The notes: generated by a model from the letters alone, not told the origin. A stretch of DNA of 43,852 nt from Flavobacterium psychrophilum (GCA_945905915.1 CAMDQL010000006.1:1-43852), one strand, 5' to 3'. Shown: positions 33,993 through 43,069, numbered from the stretch's first letter. A program made the numbers and translations.

Positions 33993-35093
33993 ATGCTTAC
34001 TCAAAATACGTTTCGGAAAATTATTCATATCGACATGGATGCGTTTTATGCTTCTGTGGAACAAATGGATAATCCTGCCTTGCGAGGAATACCATTAGCG
34101 GTAGGCGGAAGCGAAATAAGAGGCGTTGTAAGCGCCGCAAGTTATGAAGCAAGAAAATATGGCGTTAGAAGTGCAATTAGTGGCATACAGGCAAAAAAAT
34201 TGTGTCCCGATTTAGTTTTTGTGCCTCCACGATTTGATCGATATAAAGAAATTTCCAAAAAAATAAGAAAAATTTTCCTTGATTACACCGATTTAGTTGA
34301 GCCTCTATCTCTAGACGAAGCCTATCTTGATGTTACCAAAAATAAAAAAGGAAACCCAAGCGCAACGTTAATTGCTCAGGAAATTAGAAAACGAATTTTT
34401 GATGAAGTAGGATTAACGGCTTCTGCCGGAATTTCGGTGAATAAGTTTGTAGCCAAAATTGCTTCTGATTACAATAAGCCAAACGGACAGAAAACTGTTA
34501 ATCCAGAAGAAGTTGAAGCTTTTTTAGAGCGATTAGATGTGAAAAAGTTTTACGGAATAGGTAAAGTTACCGCAGAAAAAATGTATCAATTGGGTATTTT
34601 TACGGGATTTGATTTAAAGCAAAAATCAGTTGAATATTTAGAGAAACATTTTGGGAATAGCGGATTACATTATTTTCAAATTGTACGCGGCATTCATGAA
34701 AGTCCGGTTAAACCCAATCGAAAAATAAAATCAGTGGGCGCCGAACGTACTTTTAATAAAAATTTATCTTCCGAAATTTATTTAGAAGAACGATTACAAA
34801 ACATTGCAAAAGAGATAGAACAACGCTTACAAAAAAGTAAAATTGCCGGAAAAACAATAACATTAAAAATTAAATATTCCGATTTCACCCTTCAAACACG
34901 CAGTAAAAAAGTCCCTTATTTTGTAAATGATAAAGCAATTATTGCTGATGTGGCTAGAGATTTATTATATCAAGAACGCCTTCGAAATTCGGTTCGATTA
35001 TTAGGCATTTCTATCCACAATTTAAATAATGAAGATCCAAAACAATTGGTGCCACAAAAAAGTGTTTCGGCGCAATTGCGATTTGAGTTTTAA
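33993..35093 (+). CDS. dinB: DNA polymerase IV (Y family)
   Basis: A 366-aa translesion polymerase. HIDMDAFYASVEQ (residues 12-24, with metal ligand Asp14) and LSLDEAYLD with Asp108 and Glu109 form the active site. The thumb has the helix-hairpin-helix KKFYGIGKVTAEKMYQLGI (about residues 184-202), and the little finger domain follows from about residue 245 (SVGAERTFNKNL). The last residues AQLRFEF look like a variant of the clamp-binding QLxLF peptide. Bypasses lesions during stress. The start has almost no leader after the predicted promoter. No LexA box was recognised. Confidence 0.95.
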   Translation: MLTQNTFRKIIHIDMDAFYASVEQMDNPALRGIPLAVGGSEIRGVVSAASYEARKYGVRSAISGIQAKKLCPDLVFVPPRFDRYKEISKKIRKIFLDYTDLVEPLSLDEAYLDVTKNKKGNPSATLIAQEIRKRIFDEVGLTASAGISVNKFVAKIASDYNKPNGQKTVNPEEVEAFLERLDVKKFYGIGKVTAEKMYQLGIFTGFDLKQKSVEYLEKHFGNSGLHYFQIVRGIHESPVKPNRKIKSVGAERTFNKNLSSEIYLEERLQNIAKEIEQRLQKSKIAGKTITLKIKYSDFTLQTRSKKVPYFVNDKAIIADVARDLLYQERLRNSVRLLGISIHNLNNEDPKQLVPQKSVSAQLRFEF

Positions 35094-35095
35094 AT

Positions 35096-35120
35096 AAAAA
35101 AGCGCCCCGAAGATCGCTTT
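35096..35120 (-). terminator. intrinsic terminator of pyk, UUCG-type loop
   Basis: On the minus strand AAAGCG (35120-35115) pairs with CGCTTT (35104-35099), with TTCG in the loop, followed by a T-run. It starts 2 bp past the convergent dinB stop and may serve both. Confidence 0.75.
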
Positions 35121-35139
35121 AGTTGAAGGTATTTTATGT

Positions 35140-36570
35140 TTATTCTATTTCTGAAATGCGCAACGTATTTACCATTCCTTTGTCAATTACAGGCATAGCC
35201 GCAAGGTTTATTAACATGTCACCTTTACTAACATACTTTTTTTCTACACAAATTCTATTGATATCGTCTATGGTATCATCGGTACTTACTAATTTATCAT
35301 AAAAGAAGGCTCTTACTCCCCATAAAAGATTTAATTGTGTTAAGATTCTTTTATTTGAAGTAAAGACTAAAATATGTGATTTTGGACGCCATGCCGAAAT
35401 TTGAAATGCGGTATAGCCCGAATTTGTTAAGGTAGTAACTGCTTTTGCATTAATAGCATCTGCCATTAAAGCAGCATGATAACAAATCGATTTTGTAATA
35501 AAACGTTTGGTTCTAATGTTTGGCTGACTCAAAGGCACTTTAATTAGAGGTGAATCTTCAACGCTTTTAATAATACGCGTCATGGTTTCAATTACTTCAA
35601 CAGGATAATTTCCTACAGAAGTTTCTCCAGATAGCATTACAGCATCTGCTCCATCCATTACCGAGTTGGCAACGTCGTTTACTTCAGCACGTGTTGGCGT
35701 TAATGAAGTAATCATGGTTTCCATCATTTGAGTAGCCACAATAACCGGAATTCGAGCCGTTTTTGCTCTATGAATTAGTTTTTTCTGAATCAATGGTACT
35801 TCTTCAGCAGGAACTTCAACACCTAAATCACCACGGGCAACCATTAAAGCATCACAAAAAGCTACAATTTTGTCAATGTTTTCAACCGCTTCGGGTTTTT
35901 CAATTTTAGCAATAATTGGAATTTTATGATCAGAATGTTTTGCGATTAAGTCTTGTAATTCTTCTAAGTCTTTTGGAGTTCTCACAAATGAAAGCGCAAT
36001 CCAATCTACTTTGTTTTCTATGGCATAAAGTGCATCTTTAATGTCTTTTGGTGTTAAAGCAGGTAAAGAAACTTTAGTATTAGGTAAGTTAACTCCTTTT
36101 TTAGATTTCAAAGGGCCGCCTTGAACCACTACTGCTTCAACTTCGGTATTTTTATCGGTTTTAGTAACTTCAAAAATTAATTTTCCATCGTCTAATAAAA
36201 TTCTTTCTCCAGGATTTACATCTTTTGGAAACTCTTTGTAGTTCATGTAAACTCGTGAAGCAGTTCCAAGAACATCTTCGGCTGTAGTGAATGTGATGAC
36301 ATCGCCTTTACTTACAACAACATCTTCTTTCATAACTCCAACTCGAAGTTTTGGTCCTTGTAAATCGGCTAAAATAGAAGTAGTATATCCAAATTCTTCA
36401 TTCAGTTCTCTAATGATGTTTATGCGTTCAGTAACATCGGCATAATCGGCGTGCGAAAAGTTAATTCTAAAGACATTAACACCAGCATCAATCATGTTTT
36501 TTATGACTTCTTTTGAGCTACATGCAGGGCCTAATGTGGCTACAATTTTAGTTTTTTTGTTCGTTGGCAT
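35140..36570 (-). CDS. pyk: pyruvate kinase
   Basis: A 476-aa glycolytic enzyme converting PEP and ADP to pyruvate and ATP. KIVATLGPACSS (about residues 8-19), VFRINFSHA (about residues 33-41), IIAKIEKPEAVENID with the catalytic Lys (about residues 218-232), MVARGDLGVEVPAEEVP (about residues 242-258) and ATQMMETMI/TRAEVNDVANSVMDGADAVMLSGETS are all intact. A C-terminal domain of normal length follows, with no extra PEP-utiliser domain. The IPExxxVDY-type gene ends 2 bp upstream, so both are one transcript. Confidence 0.97.
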   Translation of the reverse strand: MPTNKKTKIVATLGPACSSKEVIKNMIDAGVNVFRINFSHADYADVTERINIIRELNEEFGYTTSILADLQGPKLRVGVMKEDVVVSKGDVITFTTAEDVLGTASRVYMNYKEFPKDVNPGERILLDDGKLIFEVTKTDKNTEVEAVVVQGGPLKSKKGVNLPNTKVSLPALTPKDIKDALYAIENKVDWIALSFVRTPKDLEELQDLIAKHSDHKIPIIAKIEKPEAVENIDKIVAFCDALMVARGDLGVEVPAEEVPLIQKKLIHRAKTARIPVIVATQMMETMITSLTPTRAEVNDVANSVMDGADAVMLSGETSVGNYPVEVIETMTRIIKSVEDSPLIKVPLSQPNIRTKRFITKSICYHAALMADAINAKAVTTLTNSGYTAFQISAWRPKSHILVFTSNKRILTQLNLLWGVRAFFYDKLVSTDDTIDDINRICVEKKYVSKGDMLINLAAMPVIDKGMVNTLRISEIE

Positions 36571-36572
36571 TT

Positions 36573-37046
36573 TTAAAAAATTAAATTATTTTTAGATTTT
36601 AAATTTGTTGTTTCAATTGTATAAGCCGTAGTTACATTTTTTATGGATAAAATTTTTTCAATCATGTCGTCTTCATCAAATTGATAATCAATGTTTTCAA
36701 TTTTTAACAGAAAATCGGCTTTTTTGTATTCTGGTAATAAAAAAACGGTAATATCTACTTGGTCAAACAACTGACTTGATTTCTTTTTTGAAGTAACAAT
36801 AGTGGTTTTATTTTCAATTAAACTCCATTGTACATCACTTTCTTCATCGTCAAAAATGTAATTACCAAAAGCACTTTTTCCTTCTGGAATAGCAATTTCA
36901 ATATTGGACTCATTTTTAATTAATCGTGTGTTTAAAATAGTATTAATAGCATAAGCTAATTTGTAATCCTCCAATGAAGAATGAATTGCAATTAGTTCAT
37001 AATCCTCTGAAATAAAATCGTTTATTTGAATTTTATGGATAGCCAT
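36573..37046 (-). CDS. IPExxxVDY family protein
   Basis: A 157-aa protein of unknown function typical of Flavobacteriia. The N-terminal HKIQINDFISEDYELIAIHSSLEDYKLAYAIN and the internal LPEYKKADFLLKIEN (about residues 104-118) match the family, whose namesake motif IPExxxVDY reads LPEYKKADF here. The ATG at 37046 is preferred over a TTG nine bases upstream. It lies between rnc and pyk, the usual place for this family, and its stop is 2 bp before pyk, so a link to central metabolism is possible but only inferred from order. Confidence 0.82.
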   Translation of the reverse strand: MAIHKIQINDFISEDYELIAIHSSLEDYKLAYAINTILNTRLIKNESNIEIAIPEGKSAFGNYIFDDEESDVQWSLIENKTTIVTSKKKSSQLFDQVDITVFLLPEYKKADFLLKIENIDYQFDEDDMIEKILSIKNVTTAYTIETTNLKSKNNLIF

Positions 37047-37148
37047 CAGATACAATTAGATTGTAAATATAGTATTAAAATCTATTAAAATTTTGAAGTT
37101 TAACGCTTCTTAACGTTAATTTAGTAACGCAAACGTTTTAGTTTTGTA

Positions 37149-37889
37149 TTATTTTTGAGAAATTTTTTCTTGCAATGCAAAATAAGCTCTTTGTGATGCT
37201 TTTTCTTCGGCTTTTTTCTTAGAAGTGGCTCGAGCTTTTGCAATAATTTTTTGGTCGATGAGTAATTTTACTCCAAAGTATTTTTGTCCTTCTATACCAT
37301 TATCTTCAAAAAATTCAAAAGCGAAGGTCTTTTTTTCTTTTTGACACCATTCAATTATTAAACTTTTATAACTGATTACCTTTCCTTCTAATTGGGCAAT
37401 GTTTACATATTGTTTAATGATTTTTGTGCGAATGAATTTTTCGCAATATTCAAAACCACGGTCTAAATAAATAGCACCAATAAAGGCTTCAAACAAGTTA
37501 CCGTGAATGTTTTCGCCAAATTGTGTTGAATTTACTTTACTCTCTACAAATTCGATCAGGTTAAAATCGCGTCCCAACTCATTAAGATGTTCACGACTGA
37601 CAATTTTTGAGCGCATTTTTGTTAAATAACCTTCATCGCCCGAAGGTACTTCGTTATAAAGATGCGCTGCAACAACACTGCCTAGCATGGCATCGCCTAA
37701 GAATTCTAATCGTTCATAGTTAAACGGATTGCCTTTATCGTCGAGTTTGTTCACCGAACGGTGTGTAAACGCTTTTTGATAATACTTGATTTCTTTTGGC
37801 GTGAAGCCTAGAATTTTGGTAATTTTTTCAAAAAAAATCCCGTCTTCATGAGAACGGGAATTTTTGAGTATTTTTTTTAACAGACGCAT
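37149..37889 (-). CDS. rnc: ribonuclease III
   Basis: A 246-aa double-strand-specific endonuclease for rRNA and mRNA processing. The signature NYERLEFLGDAMLG (residues 57-70) carries the catalytic Glu and Asp, and NLFEAFIGAIYLDRG (about residues 131-145) the second metal-binding Asp/Glu set. The dsRNA-binding domain is C-terminal (SYKSLIIEWCQKEKK to KKAEEKASQRAYFAL, about residues 168-240). It starts 3 bp after the fabF stop, so fabF and rnc are one unit, an order common in Bacteroidota. Confidence 0.96.
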   Translation of the reverse strand: MRLLKKILKNSRSHEDGIFFEKITKILGFTPKEIKYYQKAFTHRSVNKLDDKGNPFNYERLEFLGDAMLGSVVAAHLYNEVPSGDEGYLTKMRSKIVSREHLNELGRDFNLIEFVESKVNSTQFGENIHGNLFEAFIGAIYLDRGFEYCEKFIRTKIIKQYVNIAQLEGKVISYKSLIIEWCQKEKKTFAFEFFEDNGIEGQKYFGVKLLIDQKIIAKARATSKKKAEEKASQRAYFALQEKISQK

Positions 37890-37892
37890 GAA

Positions 37893-39146
37893 TTAGTTTA
37901 CTAATTTTTTAAACAATACACACGCATTGTGACCTCCAAAACCAAAAGTATTACTCATGGCAACATTGATTTCACGTTTTTGCGCTTTGTTCAATGTTAG
38001 ATTCAATGAAGGATCAATATTTTCATCAACGGTAGTGTGGTTAATTGTTGGAGGAACAATACTGTTTTGCATGGCTAGAATTGAGGCAATAGCTTCAATA
38101 GCACCGGCAGCTCCAAGTAAGTGACCTGTCATTGATTTTGTTGAATTAATGTTGATGTTTTTAGCATGATCACCAAAAACATGACTAATTGCTTTTAACT
38201 CAGCCACATCACCAAGTGGAGTTGATGTTCCATGCGTATTAATGTGATCAACTTGTTCAGGAGTCATTCCTGCATCACGCAAAGTGTTTTCCATTACAGC
38301 AATTACACCAATACCTTCCGGATGTGGAGCGGTTAAGTGGTAAGCATCAGAAGACATTCCGCCACCGCCAACTTCACAATATATTTTAGCACCACGTGCT
38401 TTTGCATGTTCATATTCTTCTAAAACAAGTGCGCCTGAGCCTTCACCTAAAACAAATCCATCACGAGTAGCGTCAAAAGGTCTTGAAGCTGTTTCTGGAC
38501 TTTCATTTCGAGTTGAAAGGGCGTGCATAGAATTAAATCCACCCATTCCGGCAATGGTTACCGCTGCTTCAGAACCTCCTGAAACAATAACATCACACAT
38601 TCCTAAACGGATATAGTTAAAAGCGTCAATTAAAGCATTTGCCGATGAGGCACAAGCAGAAACTGTCGTATAATTTGGTCCCATATAACCATTTCTCATT
38701 GAAATGTGAGCAGGAGCAATATCAGCAATCATTTTTGGGATAAAAAACGGGTTGAATTTTGGAGTTCCATCTCCTTTTGCATAATATAACACTTCGTCTT
38801 GGAAGGTTTCTAAGCCCCCTATTCCTGCACCCCAAATTACCCCAACTCTGTGTTTGTTCACATTATCGTGCGTAATTCCGGCGTCTTTAATAGCTTCATC
38901 ACTAGCGGCAATAGCATATTGCGCAAATTTATCCAATCTACGGGCTTCTTTACGGTCCATATAATCTTCAATGTTGAAGTTTTTCACTTCACATGCAAAT
39001 TTGGTTTTGTGTTTTTCTGTATCGTAATAGGTAATTGGAGCGGCACCGCTTTTCCCATTAATTAAACTTTCCCAATATTCTTTAACACTATTTCCGATTG
39101 GAGTTAATGCACCAAGACCGGTTACAACAACGCGCTTTAATTGCAT
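37893..39146 (-). CDS. fabF: beta-ketoacyl-ACP synthase II
   Basis: A 417-aa condensing enzyme that elongates acyl-ACP with malonyl-ACP in fatty acid synthesis. The N-terminal KRVVVTGLGALTPIGNSV, the nucleophile in TTVSACASSANAL (Cys165), the first His in HINTHGTSTPLGD (about residue 306) and the second in KSMTGHLLGAAGA (about residue 343) are all present, as is the C-terminal SNTFGFGGHNACVLF. Normal length. acpP lies 197 bp upstream in the same direction, but two hairpins separate them. Confidence 0.97.
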   Translation of the reverse strand: MQLKRVVVTGLGALTPIGNSVKEYWESLINGKSGAAPITYYDTEKHKTKFACEVKNFNIEDYMDRKEARRLDKFAQYAIAASDEAIKDAGITHDNVNKHRVGVIWGAGIGGLETFQDEVLYYAKGDGTPKFNPFFIPKMIADIAPAHISMRNGYMGPNYTTVSACASSANALIDAFNYIRLGMCDVIVSGGSEAAVTIAGMGGFNSMHALSTRNESPETASRPFDATRDGFVLGEGSGALVLEEYEHAKARGAKIYCEVGGGGMSSDAYHLTAPHPEGIGVIAVMENTLRDAGMTPEQVDHINTHGTSTPLGDVAELKAISHVFGDHAKNININSTKSMTGHLLGAAGAIEAIASILAMQNSIVPPTINHTTVDENIDPSLNLTLNKAQKREINVAMSNTFGFGGHNACVLFKKLVN

Positions 39147-39169
39147 AGTTTTTAATTTTCGGTTGATAT

Positions 39170-39216
39170 AAAAAAACCCAAAGCGCTTTTAATAATAACT
39201 AAAAGAAACAATGGGT
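39170..39216 (-). terminator. terminator-like hairpin just upstream of fabF
   Basis: On the minus strand ACCCA (39216-39212) pairs with TGGGT (39080-type arm at 39180-39176), enclosing a second stem CTTTTA/TAAAAG, and is followed by T6. It lies in the fabF leader, about 25 bp before its ATG, so it could be an attenuator. Function inferred from shape only. Confidence 0.45.
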
Positions 39217-39291
39217 ATTACATATTTTTTTTATTGTATGATTGTAATACAATCAATGTTTGCAAAATCTTTTAAAAGATTTAAAACGTTA

Positions 39292-39336
39292 GGTAAAAAA
39301 TAATAGCACCCACAAAAGTAATCTCTTATGGATGCT
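39292..39336 (-). terminator. probable terminator after acpP
   Basis: On the minus strand AGCATCCAT (39336-39328) pairs with GTGGGTGCT (39313-39305), including three G-T pairs, then a T-rich stretch. The ACP gene is usually expressed more strongly than fabF, and partial termination here would allow that. Confidence 0.6.
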
Positions 39337-39343
39337 TTAGATA

Positions 39344-39580
39344 TTATTTTTTTGCTTCCTCAATATATGAGATAGCTTGACCTACAGTAGCAATGTTTTC
39401 CGCTTGGTCGTCTGGAATTTGAATATCAAATTCTTTTTCGAACTCCATAATAAGCTCAACAGTGTCTAATGAATCAGCTCCTAAATCATTTGTGAAGCTT
39501 GCTTCTGTTACAACTTCGTTTTCGTCAACACCTAATTTGTCTACGATAATCGCTTTTACTCTTGATGCAATGTCTGACAT
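39344..39580 (-). CDS. acpP: acyl carrier protein
   Basis: A 78-aa acidic carrier of fatty acid intermediates. [16 protein letters not shown] contains Ser37, the phosphopantetheine attachment site. The helix pattern and length are standard. A clear promoter lies 31 bp upstream. fabF follows in the same direction after two hairpins. Confidence 0.97.
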   Translation of the reverse strand: MSDIASRVKAIIVDKLGVDENEVVTEASFTNDLGADSLDTVELIMEFEKEFDIQIPDDQAENIATVGQAISYIEEAKK

Positions 39581-39610
39581 AATCTTTTAATTTTTAATTT
39601 AATTTGTTGG

Positions 39611-39618
39611 CAAAAATA
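39611..39618 (-). promoter_or_regulatory. -7 box (TATTTTTG) for acpP
   Basis: The minus strand reads TATTTTTG, an exact TAnnTTTG match, 30 bp upstream of the acpP start. Confidence 0.65.
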
Positions 39619-39753
39619 AAAAACTTTATTTTAATACCACCTTTTTGTTGCTAAATATGACCACGAATTTAAAAAAAATAATTCATAAAGGCATCTTTTT
39701 TTTATTTTTTACCAATTATTATGCTTTTTTTTGTGGAAAGAAATTATTTATAA

Positions 39754-40320
39754 ATGAAGAATATTGTGCTTTTCGCTTCTGGTAATGGTTCAAACGCCGA
39801 AGAAATTATTAAATTTTTTAAAAGCAACAAAGAAGGTTCTGTTGTGGCTATTTTTTCTAATAAGGCAGATGCCAAAGTGTTAGATCGAGCAAAAAACCAT
39901 AACATTCCATCGGTAGTTTTTTCAAAAGCGCAATTAAATGAAGGTTTTGTACTCGAAAAATTGCAGCAGTTCCAGCCCGATTTAATTGTTTTGGCCGGAT
40001 TTTTACTAAAATTTTCCGAATCTATATTAAAGGAATATACAAAAGTGATTAATATTCACCCGGCATTGTTGCCAAAATATGGCGGAAAAGGCATGTATGG
40101 CATGCATGTGCATCAAGCAGTTTTAGACAATAAAGAAATAGAAACGGGAATTACCATTCATTATGTAAACGAAAACTACGATGAAGGCGAATTTATTTTT
40201 CAAAAGTCTGTAAATATCGAAGATTGTAAAACGGCTGAAGAAATTGCGCACAAAATCCACGAGCTAGAACATAAATATTTTTCAACGGTTATTTCCGAAG
40301 TTCTAAATTCTAAATTCTAA
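39754..40320 (+). CDS. purN: phosphoribosylglycinamide formyltransferase
   Basis: A 188-aa enzyme that formylates GAR with 10-formyl-THF in purine synthesis. The N-terminal FASGNGSNAE is the phosphate-binding loop. The catalytic set is Asn100 and His102 (VINIHPALLPKYGGKGMYG) and Asp143 (NYDEGEFIF). Length is normal. The last codons (LNSKF) and the stop lie within a 7-bp tandem repeat. rnhA begins 9 bp later. Confidence 0.95.
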   Translation: MKNIVLFASGNGSNAEEIIKFFKSNKEGSVVAIFSNKADAKVLDRAKNHNIPSVVFSKAQLNEGFVLEKLQQFQPDLIVLAGFLLKFSESILKEYTKVINIHPALLPKYGGKGMYGMHVHQAVLDNKEIETGITIHYVNENYDEGEFIFQKSVNIEDCKTAEEIAHKIHELEHKYFSTVISEVLNSKF

Positions 40321-40321
40321 A
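40301..40321 (+). repeat. 7-bp tandem repeat (TTCTAAA) x3 across the purN stop
   Basis: Three exact TTCTAAA units (40301-40307, 40308-40314, 40315-40321), then TTC. They encode the last residues of PurN and its TAA. Because the unit is not a multiple of three, a copy change would alter the C-terminus and the spacing to rnhA. Confidence 0.9.
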
Positions 40322-40329
40322 TTCAAATT

Positions 40330-40809
40330 TTGCAACACGAAGTTCACATATATACAGACGGCGCCGCCAAGGGAAATCCTGGTCCGGCTGGCTATGGCGT
40401 GGTCATGGAAATGGTAGGAACGCCGTATAAAAAAGAATTTTACGAAGGTTTTCGCATTTCTACTAATAATAGAATGGAATTATTAGCGGTAATCGTAGGT
40501 TTAGAAAAATTAAAAACCTTAAAAACCAAAGTCTTGGTCGTTTCTGATTCGAAATATGTGGTGGATGCTGTAGAAAAACGCTGGGTATTTCAATGGGAAA
40601 AAATCAACTTTAAAGCTAAGAAAAACCCCGATTTGTGGCTGCGGTTCTTAAAAATTTATCGCCAACATCAAGTTGATTTTCAATGGGTTAAAGGACACAA
40701 CAGTCATCCACAAAACGAACGCTGTGATGCATTAGCCGTTATGGCTTCGCAACAAGAACAATTGTCTATTGATGAGTTTTACGAAAGAGAAGATGATAAA
40801 TTGTTGTAA
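40330..40809 (+). CDS. rnhA: ribonuclease HI
   Basis: A 159-aa nuclease that degrades RNA in RNA-DNA hybrids. The catalytic four are Asp10 (IYTDGAAKGNPGPAGYG), Glu50 (NRMELLA), Asp73 (VSDSKYV) and Asp133 (NERCDALA). WVKGHNSHPQNE is the His-loop with His123. It starts with TTG at 40330: no ATG fits upstream of the first strand, and the family starts at this point. Transcribed with purN. Confidence 0.94.
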   Translation: MQHEVHIYTDGAAKGNPGPAGYGVVMEMVGTPYKKEFYEGFRISTNNRMELLAVIVGLEKLKTLKTKVLVVSDSKYVVDAVEKRWVFQWEKINFKAKKNPDLWLRFLKIYRQHQVDFQWVKGHNSHPQNERCDALAVMASQQEQLSIDEFYEREDDKLL

Positions 40810-40843
40810 ATAGATAAAAAAAGTAGCTTTTCAGCTCCCTTTA

Positions 40844-41752
40844 TTATTTTGTTTCTTTGGTTAAATCAAATCGATAAATTGCATCAAATCCTACATAAAG
40901 TGATGAATCAAATTCTGAATTAAGTCGATTTCTTTTATCAGTGCTCAGTGGGAACGTTAAAACTTGTGCGCCTACCTTTTGATTACTGTTAAAAACGCCA
41001 TAATCTGTAGTGTCAAATCCTACTTTTCCTCTTAATATAATTGAATTATCCATTAAACCAAGTGCTGCATAAAGCGCAAAGCGAATGGATTCCTCTTGAA
41101 CATAATTGTCAGAATTTAATTCGGAAAGATTATATGATTTAATAGAAGTCGCTAAATCAGAACCAACGCCGAAATTTTTTGATAACGCATAATTAGCATC
41201 CATACGAATTGGTAAAGTGGCATTAATATAAAATTTATTGTCTTTAGATCGGTGCCATAATCCAATTAATGGTGTAATTGTTGATCCGTGATTTTCAGAA
41301 GAAGCATACATTCCAAATTTAATTTTGTAGGATTCACTATATTGATAATCTAAAACGGCTATTCCTCCAAATTGGAAATCATTGGATCCAATATTATCAA
41401 AATCTGAGGCAATTTTTGGAAGAAAAACATAGGTTCCAGACCATTTCTCAGAATGTTGGTATTTCATTCCTAGATTTAAACGCGTCATAGTTAAGCTGCT
41501 TCTATCAGAGCTTGGACTTAAGTTTAATCGTGTGTTTTCAACGGTAAAACCGGTTAATAAAACGGCTTTATCTGATAATTTTTTTGGATAGTAAACTTCC
41601 ATGTTCAAGTTGTTTACACTGGTTTCATAATTATTATCAATGTTGCCTAGTGTTGCATTATTAGTAGATAATTTTACAATATCTACATAATCTTGCGAGT
41701 AAATTAAGTTTGTGCTCATTAAGAATACAACTACTACAATAATTTTTTTCAT
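40844..41752 (-). CDS. DUF6268 outer-membrane beta-barrel protein
   Basis: A 302-aa protein with a signal peptide (MKKIIVVVVFLMSTNLIYSQ, residues 1-20) and alternating beta-strand pattern throughout, e.g. LTMTRLNLGMKYQHSEKWSGTYVFLPKIASDF and KIKFGMYASSENHG. It ends with SLYVGFDAIYRFDL, a typical last barrel strand. It resembles proteins named DUF6268 outer-membrane beta-barrel; the function is unknown. Monocistronic with its own promoter, convergent with rnhA. Confidence 0.78.
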   Translation of the reverse strand: MKKIIVVVVFLMSTNLIYSQDYVDIVKLSTNNATLGNIDNNYETSVNNLNMEVYYPKKLSDKAVLLTGFTVENTRLNLSPSSDRSSLTMTRLNLGMKYQHSEKWSGTYVFLPKIASDFDNIGSNDFQFGGIAVLDYQYSESYKIKFGMYASSENHGSTITPLIGLWHRSKDNKFYINATLPIRMDANYALSKNFGVGSDLATSIKSYNLSELNSDNYVQEESIRFALYAALGLMDNSIILRGKVGFDTTDYGVFNSNQKVGAQVLTFPLSTDKRNRLNSEFDSSLYVGFDAIYRFDLTKETK

Positions 41753-41773
41753 ACTTTTATTTGATTAGTTTAT

Positions 41774-41781
41774 CAAAAATA
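41774..41781 (-). promoter_or_regulatory. -7 box (TATTTTTG) for the DUF6268 gene
   Basis: The minus strand reads TATTTTTG, an exact TAnnTTTG match, 21 bp upstream of the start at 41752. Confidence 0.65.
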
Positions 41782-42103
41782 CTACATAATCAAGTTATCT
41801 ATCACTAAGAACACCATTAATAATAATTATGAGTATCATTATATATTTTAATGGTTTAGTAAAAATAAACTTGTGTAGCGCGCATTTATCTTTTTATCGA
41901 ACTAAAATTACGTTTTTTTTAAATTATTTCAATTTATTTATTTCAAACGATTATTTTGCTAATGAATAAGCTATGACTAACTGTTTTAATATGGAGTTTA
42001 TAATGATTTAAGAACAATTGTTCAAGGTTTCCTTTTGCAGAGAAAAGAAGTAAAGTTGTTGTAAAGAATAACTTTTAAACTTTATACTTTGAAACTAAAG
42101 TTT
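41782..42103. other. gene-free AT-rich divergent intergenic region
   Basis: Between the promoters of the DUF6268 and PfkB genes. No ORF, tRNA or terminator is visible. It contains the perfect 12-bp palindrome GAACAATTGTTC at 42012-42023 and a shorter one, ATGAGTATCAT, near 41829. Either could be an operator, but this is a guess. Confidence 0.5.
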
Positions 42104-42111
42104 TATCTTTG
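42104..42111 (+). promoter_or_regulatory. -7 box (TATCTTTG) for the PfkB kinase gene
   Basis: An exact TAnnTTTG match 23 bp before the ATG at 42135. Confidence 0.65.
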
Positions 42112-42134
42112 CCTCTTATTTCAATTTCAATTTA

Positions 42135-43064
42135 ATGAACAAATTATTAATAGTAGGAACAGTTGCTTTTGACGCTATCGAAACACCTTTTGGTAAAACC
42201 GATAAAATTTTAGGAGGCGCTGCAACTTTTATAGGGCTTTCGGCTTCGCATTTTAATGTAAAATCAGGAATTGTTTCAGTTGTTGGCGAAGATTTTCCGC
42301 AAGAATATCTAGATTTATTAACCGAAAGAAACATTGATATTTCAGGAATCGAAATCGTAAAAGGAGGAAAAACCTTCTTTTGGAGCGGTCGTTACCACAA
42401 TGATATGAACTCAAGAGATACATTAGCTACAGAATTAAATGTTTTAGCTGATTTCAATCCGGTAGTTCCACAAGATTTTAAAAATGCCGAAGTAGTAATG
42501 CTAGGAAACTTGCACCCACTAGTTCAAACCGGTGTTTTAAATCAAATGACTACAACGCCTAAATTAGTAGTTCTTGATACCATGAATTTTTGGATGGATT
42601 GTGCCTTACCCGAATTACTAGACGTAATTAAACGCGTAGATGTAATTACTATTAATGATGAAGAAGCACGTCAGTTGTCTGGAGAATATTCTTTAGTAAA
42701 AGCGGCTGCTAAAATTCATACAATGGGTCCAAAATATGTCGTAATTAAAAAAGGAGAACACGGTGCGTTAATTTTCCATAACGAACACATTTTCTTTGCT
42801 CCAGCATTGCCATTAGCAGATGTTTTTGATCCAACAGGCGCTGGAGATACCTTTGCAGGAGGTTTCTCAGGATTTATTGCACAACAAGGCGATATTTCTT
42901 TCAACACAATGAAAACAGCAATCATTCAGGGTTCAAATTTAGCCTCTTTTTGTGTGGAGAAATTTGGAACAGAACGAATGGTTAGTCTAGATAAAAAAGA
43001 AGTAAATGCAAGATTAAAACAATTTAAAGCATTAACTCAATTTGAAATCGAATTAGAAGAATAA
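42135..43064 (+). CDS. PfkB family carbohydrate/nucleoside kinase
   Basis: A 309-aa ribokinase-fold kinase. GGAATFIGLSASHF (about residues 33-46) is the N-terminal substrate-side glycine motif. FDPTGAGDTFAGGFSGF (about residues 233-249) is the PfkB signature 2 with the anion hole GAGD and catalytic Asp. The lid strands FWSGRYHNDMNSRDTLATEL are near residues 82-101. The phosphate acceptor is not predictable: sugars or nucleosides. It is followed by a terminator and then a PurF-like gene. Confidence 0.9.
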   Translation: MNKLLIVGTVAFDAIETPFGKTDKILGGAATFIGLSASHFNVKSGIVSVVGEDFPQEYLDLLTERNIDISGIEIVKGGKTFFWSGRYHNDMNSRDTLATELNVLADFNPVVPQDFKNAEVVMLGNLHPLVQTGVLNQMTTTPKLVVLDTMNFWMDCALPELLDVIKRVDVITINDEEARQLSGEYSLVKAAAKIHTMGPKYVVIKKGEHGALIFHNEHIFFAPALPLADVFDPTGAGDTFAGGFSGFIAQQGDISFNTMKTAIIQGSNLASFCVEKFGTERMVSLDKKEVNARLKQFKALTQFEIELEE

Positions 43065-43069
43065 CAACG

